A stretch of 64,000 bases of DNA from Tanypteryx hageni. Lineage: Eukaryota > Arthropoda > Insecta > Odonata > Petaluridae. Every line of letters starts with the position of its first letter. The stretch's first letter is position 1. Both the position numbers and the translations under genes were made by a program. A model generated the notes under the pieces. The model saw nothing but the letters and a program-made list of their open reading frames with translations, did not search any database and was not told the origin of the DNA. This document shows, piece by piece, positions 45,000 through 55,700 of the stretch. The DNA is taken from the NCBI GenBank assembly GCA_028673005.1, contig CM054116.1, positions 23,847,840 to 23,911,839 of the forward strand, written 5' to 3'.

Positions 45000-46601
45000 A
45001 CTATGTTCATGCGTAGATATAAATGATGTGTTAATTACACGGATGTTATTTGTCACCTAAGAGTGCTCCCAACTACCTTGTTGAACCACCTACGCTCTTC
45101 ATTCGCGCTTCAATTTGTTTAGAATAAACACTCTCGTATTATATCTCTACATATGATACATAATACATATGATATTTCAGCGCCAGCATTTCTGTTGCTT
45201 CGCATAAATTATGGTATAATTTACACAAAAAAGACTTTCAAACTTGAAAAATCGGCTTTGGTGAACGAATACAGTTGTCTTCTTTTGATCTATTTCGCAA
45301 TTTTTAACTTAAACTCCACGTACACGGCCTTATTATTGCATATTCCTTTTTCTATGGGTACAAGATATATACGCTCTGGATTATTCGGTGCTAATAAATC
45401 TAGTATATTTTTCCATCGCGTCGTATATCTCACTAACTGAAGATTGTTTGCCAAAGATGTCAATTAAAGCTTTGAGTGATTCAATCTCTCAAACTCCTGA
45501 ATCTTGTATCATGTCTTCTTAGACGGGGATTGGAAAACTTTTTAGGTTGATTTCAGTTACGATAACTTTGGCGGGCCAGATATGAGCTTTCATCGGATAT
45601 TAAGATATCTGGTATCGTGTTAATGGTTTTAAACAATCTTTTGTATTAGATTTTTATTACACATTATAATAATTTCGATAGATACGCGAATTTCTCTGTT
45701 TTGGTTTTTCGTCATATCTTCGTAAGTCACATTAACTGCTTTCGTGGGCGGTGGTTTTACACACCCCCGATCTCAGACACAGCACTTTAATCTCTTTGTC
45801 ATAAATACGTTTCACAGAGTTAGATTTGTACACATTATGAGCTATCTCTTCAGTATTAGATTCAGGACATTTCTGGAACGGGTCACATATGCAGTTCAAA
45901 CTATCGATAAGAAAAATGTTTTTTTTTCCGCTTTCGTCATGGGAAGCTCCGTTGTTAGTTGCGAAAGAAATCTTTGGTTTCAAAGCTTAAAATTATATTT
46001 ATAATTTATTATTATGTTAATATAAGATTTATAAGTTTAATGAGATCATTTGTTGAGTTATTAAAGTCAATGACTCCTACTGACTAGCAATGTTAAATTT
46101 TGCAGAATTCATATTTTCTGCGTATAAGAGATCTTTTCCTTTTTTCCTTTTTCAGAAGGAACACAAATTCTCTTACGTGGAGTGTATAAAAACAAATATT
46201 ACTCAAATTTATATAGGAAAAGGCGTAATCAAGAATCCTATTCTTTAGATTATGTTTCACAGAAAACCACGACTTTTACTATACGATTTGGTACGAATCG
46301 GTGCAGTATACACTGCAAAAACTTTCCCTTAGACGTATGCGTACTCCTGTTTGCAAGGAGCTCCTCCATAAGCAACAAACCGCGGAAAATATTTTCTGCA
46401 CGTAAATAGTATTAATATTATTAATAGTATAATATTTATCTCGATAACGTTATATTTGTAAAAATCAAACTTGTTTAATAGTTATTCTCTTATGTCAAAG
46501 GCAAGTGTCTGTTTGATTGACCGTTTCAACGCTCAACTGTGGCGCCTCTCTTAAAGAGCGGGAGAATTGAGAACTATTTATGTGATATGAGAGAAAATAT
46601 G
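45000..46601. other. Unassigned AT-rich DNA
   Basis: No gene, RNA or element boundary recognised; open frames are short and AT-rich. Confidence 0.35.
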
Positions 46602-46609
46602 GTGTAGCG

Positions 46610-47568
46610 CAGTGCTTCCCAAACTATGGTCTGCGGACCATTTGTGGTCCACGAAAGTAATTTTTTAGAATGAACCGCATATATAGTTGAATTTTTTTTT
46701 GGGAAAAGTTAATCAATTCTTACACTATCACAGATATTCAATACTTTATTAACCCTTAGGCGCGCTGGCGTACAGAGTACGAAAACGCATTTTGAAATGC
46801 TGGCAATTTGTAAATGTTTCTTCATATACATTGTTCTTTTATGTAACCTATGAGTATTGCCTGAGTAGTCGAATAAGTGGTTTTCAACCTTTTAGCTATT
46901 GTTCTAGAGGAGTAAGACAGACGCAAAGCCGTGTGCGTCGCTTCTACCGTGCTATATACGCATCGCGATTTGTCTGTAATAGTTTAAATATTTCAATAAC
47001 GTTAATTGTTTGAGCATTAATTCTTCTATTGTTACAATGTTTATCCTAAAATGGCGCTTATTTTAATATTTCATAGTAATAAATTTTTAATACTATAATT
47101 TTATTAAACCTGCAATCAACGTTAAGGTTATCTCTGACTTCTTTGGCTCCAAATATTGATGAACTTATGCAGGGTATGCAACATCACGGTTCTCATTAAT
47201 ACATCCATTTTTGTTCTTATAATAATATTTTTTTTATTTTACAACTATTCTGTATTACGTTCATAGTTTAGAAATAAAATGTATTTTGTAATGTTTATTA
47301 TGATGTTGTTTGTAGAACTATTTTATATTTCTCGAATTTCTCCGACAATTTTTGAAAATAATTCTTGGAATATAACAAGAAGACGCCCCTCAAACAGACA
47401 GAAACCTGTGTAATACATTTGAAAATGTTCAAATAAACTACGTATCCAATTAACTCCTTTTCTTAGACGTAGTTGCAGTAAGTACGTTTGTGTAAGAAAT
47501 GAGGTGGTCCGTAGGGCCTGGAGGGTTGCTGTAGTGGCCCGCGGATCCCAAAAGTTTGTGAAGCCCTG
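46610..47568. mobile_element. hAT-type nonautonomous element with 8-bp TSD
   Basis: Left terminus CAGTGCTTCCCAAACTATGG, then TCTGCGGACC; right terminus reverse complement CAGGGCTTCACAAACTTTTG, then GGATCCGCGGGCC. Flanking 8-mers are GTGTAGCG (46602-46609) and GTGCAGCG (47569-47576), matching in 7 of 8 positions. The interior is AT-rich and noncoding. 'CAG.G.TTC.CAAACT' ends are typical of Charlie-like hAT elements. Confidence 0.75.
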
Positions 47569-47637
47569 GTGCAGCGTATTATTTATTTGTATTTTTAAAT
47601 TAATTAGAATTGCGATATGAATAAGGAACTTGATTAA

Positions 47638-47691
47638 GGTAAGGAGAAAGATGAAGGTAAGGAGAAAGATGAAGGTAAGGAGAAAGATGAA
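47638..47691. repeat. 18-bp tandem repeat, three exact copies
   Basis: GGTAAGGAGAAAGATGAA is repeated exactly three times head to tail. On the minus strand it encodes a repeating TFIFLL hexapeptide, but no gene context supports translation. Confidence 0.9.
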
Positions 47692-48360
47692 GGGAGAGAT
47701 ATCCGTCATTTTTGACGGTCACTTATACTAAATGCGTAAATATATTTCTTCTCATCATATTGACGGGCTTTTATACTAGTACCATGCATAAATATCAAGT
47801 ATCGTGTGGATTGGCAAAGCAAAGGCGCTATAGCATTACTAGCACTCGGACGCCGGACCTAATAGTAATAACACGGAAGGTCCCGAAGGACCCAACCATT
47901 TTAAGTATAAAATATTTTCAGTTTAACAAAATAAAACAAATAATTAATGTTTTATAAACATTTTATTATTAAACCATAAGGAATTCCACTATGGATAATA
48001 TATGTCATTCAAAATTCAAATAAAGTTTTAATGTAAATAACGTCATCCGGTTAAAATTCAATCATTAAAATATGGACCTCAGAAGTAATATTAGGAAACA
48101 GAGAAAGCAAAATCATAAAAGTAATAACATTGGAACGTATAATTACAACAGTGCTATTCTAAATCATCTGATTCGATGTCACATCTTTCACATGTTATTT
48201 TGGCGTCTTTTTCCGAACGACACAGCTGTGTCTACCGTGACCCAGGCGCAAATAAACGTTTGATACAAAGTAAGTTTCTAACAATGTTGCTTGAAAATAC
48301 TATAAAAATGAAGATTACTTTCTTATGAAAGGATAGCTTAAAACTCAACTTGTAGATAAA

Positions 48361-49042
48361 AAATCTGATGTGGCCACCACATGACTTTCGCCATATCTGT
48401 AATATTTCTAAAAATTCCAAATAGGTTACATAATGATAAATATTTTAAGAAACTGCGAGAAAATTTTAGACTTTACAAAGAACAGAAATAAACTAATAGC
48501 ATAGCCTTCTGATATTGGATATAGCCACAAAGCTCCAACAATTAAGAAAAGAAAAAGGAGCATTACTAAGACGTAACTAAACGTCAATTGTTAACAATAG
48601 TCGTCGGTAGGTGGCGTGGTGGTGGCAGCTAAAATATAACACATCTCTTAAAAAATGCATTATATAGAAAAATGTTTCAAACAAATGTTGTAGAAAATTT
48701 AATTTGCTACAACATTTATTCTAGTACATTTTTATCAAATATTAAAGCAAATATTTCAAAATAACGGATGTGACAAGAGTAAACACCAACTTCCGGTCGA
48801 CCGATTTTTACCAAAAACTAATCAATTCTTTTGATTTTTATATAAATGTTAAATATAAAATTTCGCGTTCACCTGATTAATAGTTTTTTAGTTAGAGCCC
48901 CCACAAAAAGTTATCACCATCGAGAAAATGGTCAAACGTGTTCAGGGGACCTCAAAACGTGTATTTCCGTTGAAATCTCGAAGTCGATTTTTTCATGAAT
49001 GCAATACTTTCCCCTATACTACGTATATGGAGAAAGTAAAAA
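48361..49042 (-). repeat. Family M copy, long-module form, complete
   Basis: Begins CTGATGTGGCCACCACATGA then CTTTCGCCATAT; ends CTACGTATATGGAGAAAGTA. The two tips contain the inverted text ACTTTC(G/T)CCATAT. It carries the first module found also at 33028 and 58600, then the shared core from AATTAAGAAAAGAAAAAGGA onward. No ORF seen. Confidence 0.85.
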
Positions 49043-49295
49043 GATACAAAAATATAAAATTATGAGAAGGGGTCGTTTGCGACCCGAGGTCCGGCGTCCG
49101 AGTGCTAGACGAAGATTGTTGAGTTACGTTAGAGGATTGACTGAGGCGAGTTGGGCGTAAAATTCGATAGATTATAAAGTCGCTGAATTCTACATAGTTA
49201 TTATTGAGAAATAGTATTTTTATGACACCAAGCTCTATGACTGAATACATTTCAATCAAAATCCTTGGAAATCGACATTTTATGAAAATCGACAA

Positions 49296-49498
49296 GAATA
49301 AACCAAGGAAATGAAACAGACTGACAAATATTCCACTGTATTATCGAGAAACACGACAACGTGACAATTTCAACATCAGGTGGAAAAATATTCGGAATCA
49401 TATTATCCCTCCTGATAATAACGTTGTCACGTAGAAACCTAGGTCGTGTTTCTCGATAATATAGTGGAATTTTTGTCAGTCTGTTTCGTTTCCTTAAG
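49296..49498. repeat. Foldback element, about 65-75-bp arms
   Basis: AAGGAAATGAAACAGACTGA, CAAATATTCCACTGTATTAT and CGAGAAACACGAC (left) are complementary to GTCGTGTTTCTCGATAATAT, AGTGGAATTTTTGTCAGTCT and GTTTCGTTTCCTTAAG (right). The spacer of about 75 bp holds a second, shorter inverted pair (CAACGTGACAA and TTGTCACGT). Confidence 0.75.
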
Positions 49499-49499
49499 A

Positions 49500-49800
49500 T
49501 GGAATTCTACAAAATTAAGGCTAGTTTAGTGAATCATAAGAATAAACTACCCTTAATTTTTGCTCTATCTCGTTCATGTCTTCTATTTTGAATAAGAGTA
49601 TATCTAAATACAAAATATCATTTTATTGTATTTAACCGTTCAGGCTCTAGAGGTGCGGACAGACAGAGAGGCGGCATGGCGAAAGCAACATTTTTGGACG
49701 CAGCGAGACACCCAAAACGTGTACTCGTATTTCAGTCCAAATTTCGCAGTCGATTTTTTCGCGAATACACTACTTTCTATACATAGATATTACGTGCCTA
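49500..49800 (+). repeat. Chimeric repeat: 540-bp-block-like body plus family M tail
   Basis: 49525-49660 resembles 23130-23250 (AAGAATAAACTACCCTTAAT, ATATCATTTTATTGTATTTAA, AGGCTCTAGAGG). 49700-49790 resembles the family M tail (AAAACGTGTACTCGTATTTC, GCAGTCGATTTTTTCGCGAA, ACACTACTTTCTATAC). It joins two repeat types that are separate elsewhere in the window. Confidence 0.55.
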
Positions 49801-49859
49801 CATATATGAGAAATATTTCATTTAGTTAATTTATTTTTTTTCATTGACATGATTGTCTT

Positions 49860-51260
49860 GCATTCCGTCAATGGCGTATAAAAGGGAATACCACAGTGTA
49901 ATATCTATCAGCCAGTCGTTTCGAAAGAAGACCAGTACATGTTATATTCACCAAATCGGTGGGTGGCAACGGGTGCAATGCACCAAAGTCTACCTAGTAG
50001 TTACCTCGCGCAGAGGCAAGACTTTTCTGTTGTGATCTCGTATTGTCCTCAGAAATAACGTGCCTCGATAACGCTCCTTTCTACAATCGATGTCATGTAT
50101 CTTATCGTCACGATCGTGCTTCAATTATTCCTTATTCTTGGCTGCTCTGCGTTATGTTCTTTCCATTTGAATTAGCATATGTTCCTTCTCATAGATCCCA
50201 TATACTTGAGAAGTATTCCACCTGCGGTCTAGCTAGTGATAAATAACACGCTTCACGTACTTTTTTGTGCTATTTCACACTATCCTGTTTATGAAAGCCT
50301 ATTTCTTTTTGGATGGGCTATAACCCGACAATTGTCCCACGAAAGGTCACAACAAATAGTAACTCCTAGATACGATATTTAATATACTCAGCTACTTGAA
50401 TATTCATTCCATCGATTTTATCCTCGAAATCTATTTCTTTGGTCTTGCTTTTCCACAGCATTACTGCGGCACCTTTACTGTAATTAATTTTGATATACCA
50501 CTCTTGACACTAAGCAGAAATAGGTTGGTCACCCTAGTTATTTATATTTTTATCTAGGACGGTGCCATCTGCGAAAAGCCTTATTTTACTACAAACTACG
50601 GAGCAAATATCATTTACGTAGATTAAGAATGGAAGAGAGCCTAATACACTTTCCTGTTCAACGCCTGACGTAACTTTAACGGAGGACAAGTAATTCTTTG
50701 TTTAATTTCTTTATTTAAATAAAATCCGAAAACAGTCGCTATTAGGCCAATTACAGTGGAGATTCCCATCGATGACTGTTCTCTATTCGAGGGGAAGTCT
50801 CTCACCCAACACACAAAGATACCGTATTTTCCTAGCTTCGCTATTCATTTCTGATGAGATATTTTATCAAACGCCTTCCTAAAGTCAATGAAAACGGCAT
50901 CAAACTGAGTACATATTTTTCTCTCCGCGTCGCAACAAATCGTTCACAAAAAGGCCGAGCTACGTTTCACATAATCTGCCATTCCTGAATCCGCGCTGGC
51001 ATCCGCTAAGCGGGGAATGACTATGTAAAAGTGCATAACAGAAATAAAGATTATATACTTGAGTATCTTTCACTATAAGGAAGTCGGCCTGTAATTTTCA
51101 GGGTTCTCTTTGCTACCAACTTTATGATGTGTACTACCTTCCAGTCTTTAGGAACGACACCTCTCATAATAGTTTTCTCTAGTATTGCTTTCAAATAAGT
51201 TGCGATTTCAAAGGCTAACTATTTTATTACTCGCGCGGGTATTTCCTCAGATACAGGAGA
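49860..51260 (-). pseudogene. CR1-like LINE reverse transcriptase, decayed
   Basis: Minus strand reading: near 50910-50875 DAVFIDFR, then AF at motif A; near 50580-50550 LFADGTVLD in place of FADDT.LD; near 50380-50290 YLGVTICCDLSWDNCRVIAH; near 50230-50160 LARPQVEYFSSIWD, the usual C-terminal segment. The frame changes often and the catalytic box is altered, so it is inactive. It is colinear with 43745-44870. Confidence 0.75.
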
Positions 51261-51266
51261 TTTATT

Positions 51267-52000
51267 TTGCTTAATCGATTGAGGGCCAATTCACTCAAAA
51301 ATTCCTTTACTCTAATATCATTGCAAAATAACAAAAATATTCTGACGCTGGTGCTCTCAATTTCCTATAAGTATACATTTTGTTATATTTTTAGAAAGTA
51401 TAATTGTTATTTTTCCAATCTTATATTTTGCTCGAGAGTTTTTAACGAGGTTTTATGATAAAAATTATATTTTAATTTATCCTATATTTTTAAGGTACAT
51501 CGAAGTTTCCTTAGAAGACGAATTTGATTGAGCCGAGTATGATCACTTCATTTTCATTAAGATTAAATTTTGTCCCTTGAGTTAGCGCGGAAAGATACCA
51601 TGGCAAATCTCTCGTGGCATTCGAATTGCCCCTATCCGCGTTGCGCTTTTAAAGACCGCTGGTTCAATAGGAAGCAGTAACGGTCTATTCCCGGATTTTA
51701 TCGTAATAGCGGTATCAGGACGCGGTGGTTGGAGATTACTGTGTCCAATATGTCCAAAACCCGACACCCAAACGACCACGGAAGCGCGACGAGAGTTCTA
51801 TTTACACACGTCCCCGGCGCCTAGATACGTTTGTAAGAGCGAGAGGCTGCGGCTCTCCGAGGGAAGAATTGTTTATCGGTATGTTTGGGAAGAATTCCGA
51901 TTATTTTAGAATGGCCGTCTCCCTGAGAACGCGACTAACCTCAGTTCCTGCTGACTAAGAATATCGTGCAGACCGAGATTTATCTTTATAAATTATATTT
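51267..52000 (+). promoter_or_regulatory. Upstream region of the decarboxylase gene
   Basis: No coding sequence recognised. From about 51590 the DNA becomes GC- and CpG-richer than the preceding kilobases. TATAAA is at 51987-51992, followed by TCAGCA (initiator-like, A at 52010) 23 bp downstream. That spacing is slightly short for a TATA/initiator pair, and TTTCAG at the same place can equally be a splice acceptor. Both readings put an exon start at about 52010-52012. Confidence 0.35.
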
Positions 52001-52009
52001 GCATATTTC

Positions 52010-52072
52010 AGCATCGGTGGAGGGACGGATATTTGCCCGCTAGCGCTAGGGTCGCGGGTCGTGGTTATGGAG
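52010..52072 (+). other. Ddc: Probable first (or 5') exon of the decarboxylase gene
   Basis: The segment ends at ATGGAG|GTACGTGA, a strong donor at 52073, and begins either at an initiator-like TCAGCA or after a TTTCAG acceptor. If joined to the acceptor at 52604, the ATG at 52067 reads in frame: Met-Glu, then Thr-Pro-Ser-Phe-Pro-Leu-Asn, then the Met of the next exon. This would add nine residues to the N-terminus. The frame before the ATG is also open back to 52012, so coding could start further upstream. Insect Ddc genes are known to have isoforms that differ by an N-terminal extension; assigning that role here is an inference. Confidence 0.45.
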
Positions 52073-52098
52073 GTACGTGATCGTCATCATCACCGTTG

Positions 52099-52134
52099 AA
52101 ATTTACAATTAAAAAATTTTTTAATTGTAAATTT
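52099..52134. repeat. Perfect 36-bp AT-rich palindrome in the putative intron
   Basis: AAATTTACAATTAAAAAA is followed directly by its exact reverse complement, with no spacer. It starts 26 bp after the donor at 52073. Confidence 0.9.
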
Positions 52135-52604
52135 ATATTTTTAGCCGTAGTCTCCTTTCTCTTATATATCATCACCGTTATTAAGTTCATCCTAAAAGGC
52201 CATTAAACCGCTCTGCATGACCAATCGAATAAAAGAATAAATACCACCTTATTAACCTCGCCTTTGTGCAACGGAAGAGTTGATTTTGTAGCAAGGGTCT
52301 TGAAATACTCCGTCTGAATCCCACTTTTGTTTTCCTCGTATTCCCTTCATGCGATTCTAGTCCCTCTCTTCTCCCCGTCCCCTTTTCCCCACCCGCACCT
52401 CCTTCATAACTTCCCCTCCACTTCGCTCTCCCCCTTTCATAGCCCTCTCCTTATCCTTCCTTTTCTCCCCTCTACCGCCGCTTCCCCGCACCAACATCCT
52501 TTCCTCTCGACTCCTCCAACCTCCGTTTGAATGGCACTGTTAAAGTGGTGGTCAAGAGGGACATACGCGCCGTCCACTTGTCTCTCCGTATCTTTTCGCT
52601 GCAG

Positions 52605-52705
52605 ACGCCCTCGTTCCCCTTGAACATGGACGCTGAGGAGTTTCGAGCGTTCGGCAAGGCGACAGTCGACTACATCGCCGACTATCTAGAGGGCATACGA
52701 GACAG
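52605..52705 (+). CDS. Ddc: Aromatic-L-amino-acid decarboxylase-like, first main coding exon (partial gene)
   Basis: The exon follows CGCTGCAG (acceptor ending 52604) and ends GACAG|GTATGA (donor at 52706), a phase-2 boundary. From the ATG at 52626 it encodes MDAEEFRAFGKATVDYIADY, then LEGIRD and a split codon starting AG (Arg). This is the conserved N-terminus of group II PLP-dependent decarboxylases (M-(D/E)-x-x-E-F-x-x-x-(G/A)-K-x-x-(V/I)-D-(Y/F)-I-A-(D/E)-Y-L-(E)-x-I-R-(D/E)-R). These cytosolic enzymes convert DOPA or 5-HTP to dopamine or serotonin in nervous system and cuticle tanning. The PLP-binding region is encoded by exons not seen here. The next exon, expected to start near V-x-P-x-V-x-P-G-Y-L, was not found before 64000, so the following intron appears longer than 11 kb or runs off the window. 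Ddc fits best; histidine or tyrosine decarboxylase or the amd/Ddc-like paralogue cannot be excluded from 27 residues. Confidence 0.72.
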
Positions 52706-55700
52706 GTATGACGTACAATGGGTTTAATAGTGCTTCGGGAGGCACACAGGTTGCCGCGGGACAACCTTTCCACCAATCCTCCTTTTTCAACTCGAATGGG
52801 AACTTGGTTTCCCGTTCTGAAGCGGAGGAATTGCTCGCGATGCCCGACTCCGTCCGACCCTGACCCCGTAGCGCTTTTCTTTCCGTCAGGCCGTTGAGTA
52901 ATCTCCGTCGCGGAGGAGAAGCTAATCGCTTCTGATTTCGACTCTATACTCTGGTATAGTCGCTTGCATGCGTGTTTGCGTTCGGGTTTGTTTAAGAGTA
53001 AACAAACATTCGCGGAGGCAAATACTCTCGGTCTTTCGCCACATTTCTCCGATCGTTTCCAGTAATATTGGAAGCGGACGTTATTCAAATGGATAGAGGA
53101 AAAGAATCCCGAAAAAATGAATAGCTAATGTCGATTTTAAATGTTTTAACTTCTTGGGAAATTCGTTAATTCGAACCGCGGTTGATTAGTCTCACGTCAT
53201 TAATATTAACAAAATGTGAGATGGAGGTAGGTTAATCGCGCGGCGAACTGTGCGCCATCCCGAATGACTCGTCGACTGCAGAGTAAATGGCTTCGCCGAA
53301 GAGTGCGAAAGAAAGCCGAATGGAGGATTTCTTATCTATCGGCCGATCTGCACGCGTCAGCTTAGCTCTGCCCTGAGGGGTCATTTCGAACTCTTTCTCG
53401 CTTGCAATTTTCTTCTTCTTCCCTAAATATGTTCCGCTATTTTCGAGGAGCGTTTTCGCTTTCAGGAGGAGCTATCGCGTTCTCTTTCTCCGCGGATCAC
53501 GAGCGTGGATGGTAAGGTCTCGGGTCACGCGTAGAAGACGGCCAAAGGGAAGAGCTATGCCGACGGCGAGGTATGGTTCGATTATCTCAAATGACGCGAC
53601 AATAATTTTTTTAATGTATCTCGTTTTATGGTAAATTGAAATTGTGTTAATATTTTAATAAGTTGTTCACGAAAAGGCACGGAATTGTCAGGACATTTTT
53701 TTGTCGCGAGAAATTTAAATTTCTTTCCTTCGTTAAATTCATATTCCGATTCTATCATTCTTATAATTTCTATTCATATCTTTAAGCTTTTTAAACTCGT
53801 CCATTCAACGTGCAATTCTCTGATTCCCATTTATTCCTTATTACGAATAAGAAAATGACGTTTTCCATGTAAATATAAAATTAATACCACAATCAACATT
53901 AAATTTGAAAACTATCAATCAATCCTAACTAAGAAAAAGAAATAAATTGGTTAAATATTAAATTAGAGCAGAAATTTATGTCATCATTGTCAAATTTCCC
54001 TTATTGTGGAACTGATGTTATTAACACTTTTATTTTATGCTCCAATATCTGCATACAAGTATTCTAGAAAATTTATTTTAGCCAAAATTATTCTTCTAGA
54101 TTAAAATTTTCTGTCATTTTTGTTAATAAGATAGCAGCCAGATAAACCTTTGTCGTATTTTCAGTAAATGCGGTGATCGAAATTAAGTTTTATAAAAATC
54201 CCGTCAATTCATAATCCTTTTTTTACATTTCCTATTAGGATTGATAATGCATATCAGCTCCAAAAGCAAATGACCATCCAATGCGCAATCCATAAACTCC
54301 ACCCTCTTCAATAAATTGATTGTATCAAAACTTTTTGGCGCAAAAATGAATTGATCTCGTGCCAAAATATCATTGGAGACAGCTTTCGAAACATAAGTAT
54401 AACTTTAATTCGCCAGTTCAACATATTTATGGCTCTAAATCTTCTTGGTACGATTAAAAAAAAATTATTTTCTACACATTATGTAGATGTTATATGTAAT
54501 AATGGAACTCATTAAGTGATTTTGTTTTATAATGAAAAAGCCATTAATAAAAACTCCCGGTTTAATAAAATTTTCATTTACAACGGCGGCATTACCACAT
54601 TTTACTTAGATGTAAAGAGAGAAAAGACTTTGTATGATGATTTTATTCGAAGTTGAAACGGAATTATGAAAGGAAAAGTTGATATTTAATCGGATTATTT
54701 TTTCTTTGGTATAGTTAATTATCTGTATTATCTACGCACTTATGTCCCACATAAAATTGCCAATAATAAAGATAGCGAATGGAGAAGTCAGAAGACGAGA
54801 CTAGTTTGTTGAAGGGAATGCGTAAATACCGTATAATACATGCTTCGCTGCAATACCCCAAATAACATCGGAGAATGGAAGATTATAAAGACATCGCTTG
54901 CGACCTTGCCATTCATAGCTCCACCCTGTATATGCCGCACTTATTCCCGCCCTCGCTCGAAAGCCTGAGATACATGTATTGCAGCATCGCTAGCGCTAGA
55001 AGAATGCAAAAGGTGTTGGCAATCGCACTCCCGCAGTTTAAAATAAATTTTGAAATTTTTAATTACGTCGAATTCTATGAAAGTTTTCTAAGTTTAACCA
55101 TATTGAATAAACGTAGAAGTTGCGTAGCTGCCACTTATTCCAATTATGACGGCAGCATTGGTGCATAATCCTTAAAAATATCTTCGAGTAGCTTATTTAT
55201 GATTAATTCGAAAAGAAATATTTTTAGAAACGTTTCGTAGTATTGAATAACAATCAATAGTCTTCGTGTTTGGATGGAGTTTTCAGGCGCTTTACTGCCG
55301 GACTTATTTTGGTGAAATTAGACACTTTCATAAGAAGTGAAAATGACATACTATAGCAAAATCACCCATTTACTGGAGGAAACCTTTGATTTAACTCATT
55401 ATATTTTCCAGAGAAAATGTGAGCCCTCTAATAGCTGCAGCAAATAAATATTTTTCCTAACTTTCTTAATTTTGTCAAGTACGCAATATTGATTTTTGTT
55501 ATTCTTGAAATAGTTTCAGAAAACATTTTATTGATTTAGGCCGTATTTTAAAAAGTGGTTCTCTATAAAATTTAATTTGCTGCCGATCGTTGTGTTTATC
55601 CGCTGTGTGTTTATCTACCGTGATTATGCATAGTTGATACTGCGCTGAGTATCTGAAGCCTGACAAGACGTTCAAAATTTTCTTTTTTAAGAAATTCGAA

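Noticed and set aside
52552..53088. 178-codon minus-strand open frame over the decarboxylase exon
   Set aside because: It is antisense to the recognised exon and to GC-rich flanks; no motif supports it.
53466..53511. Exon-like segment with TTTCAG acceptor and ATG|GTAAGG donor as the second decarboxylase exon
   Set aside because: Spliced in phase it does not encode the expected V-x-P-x-V-x-P-G-Y-L region; likely chance splice-like borders.
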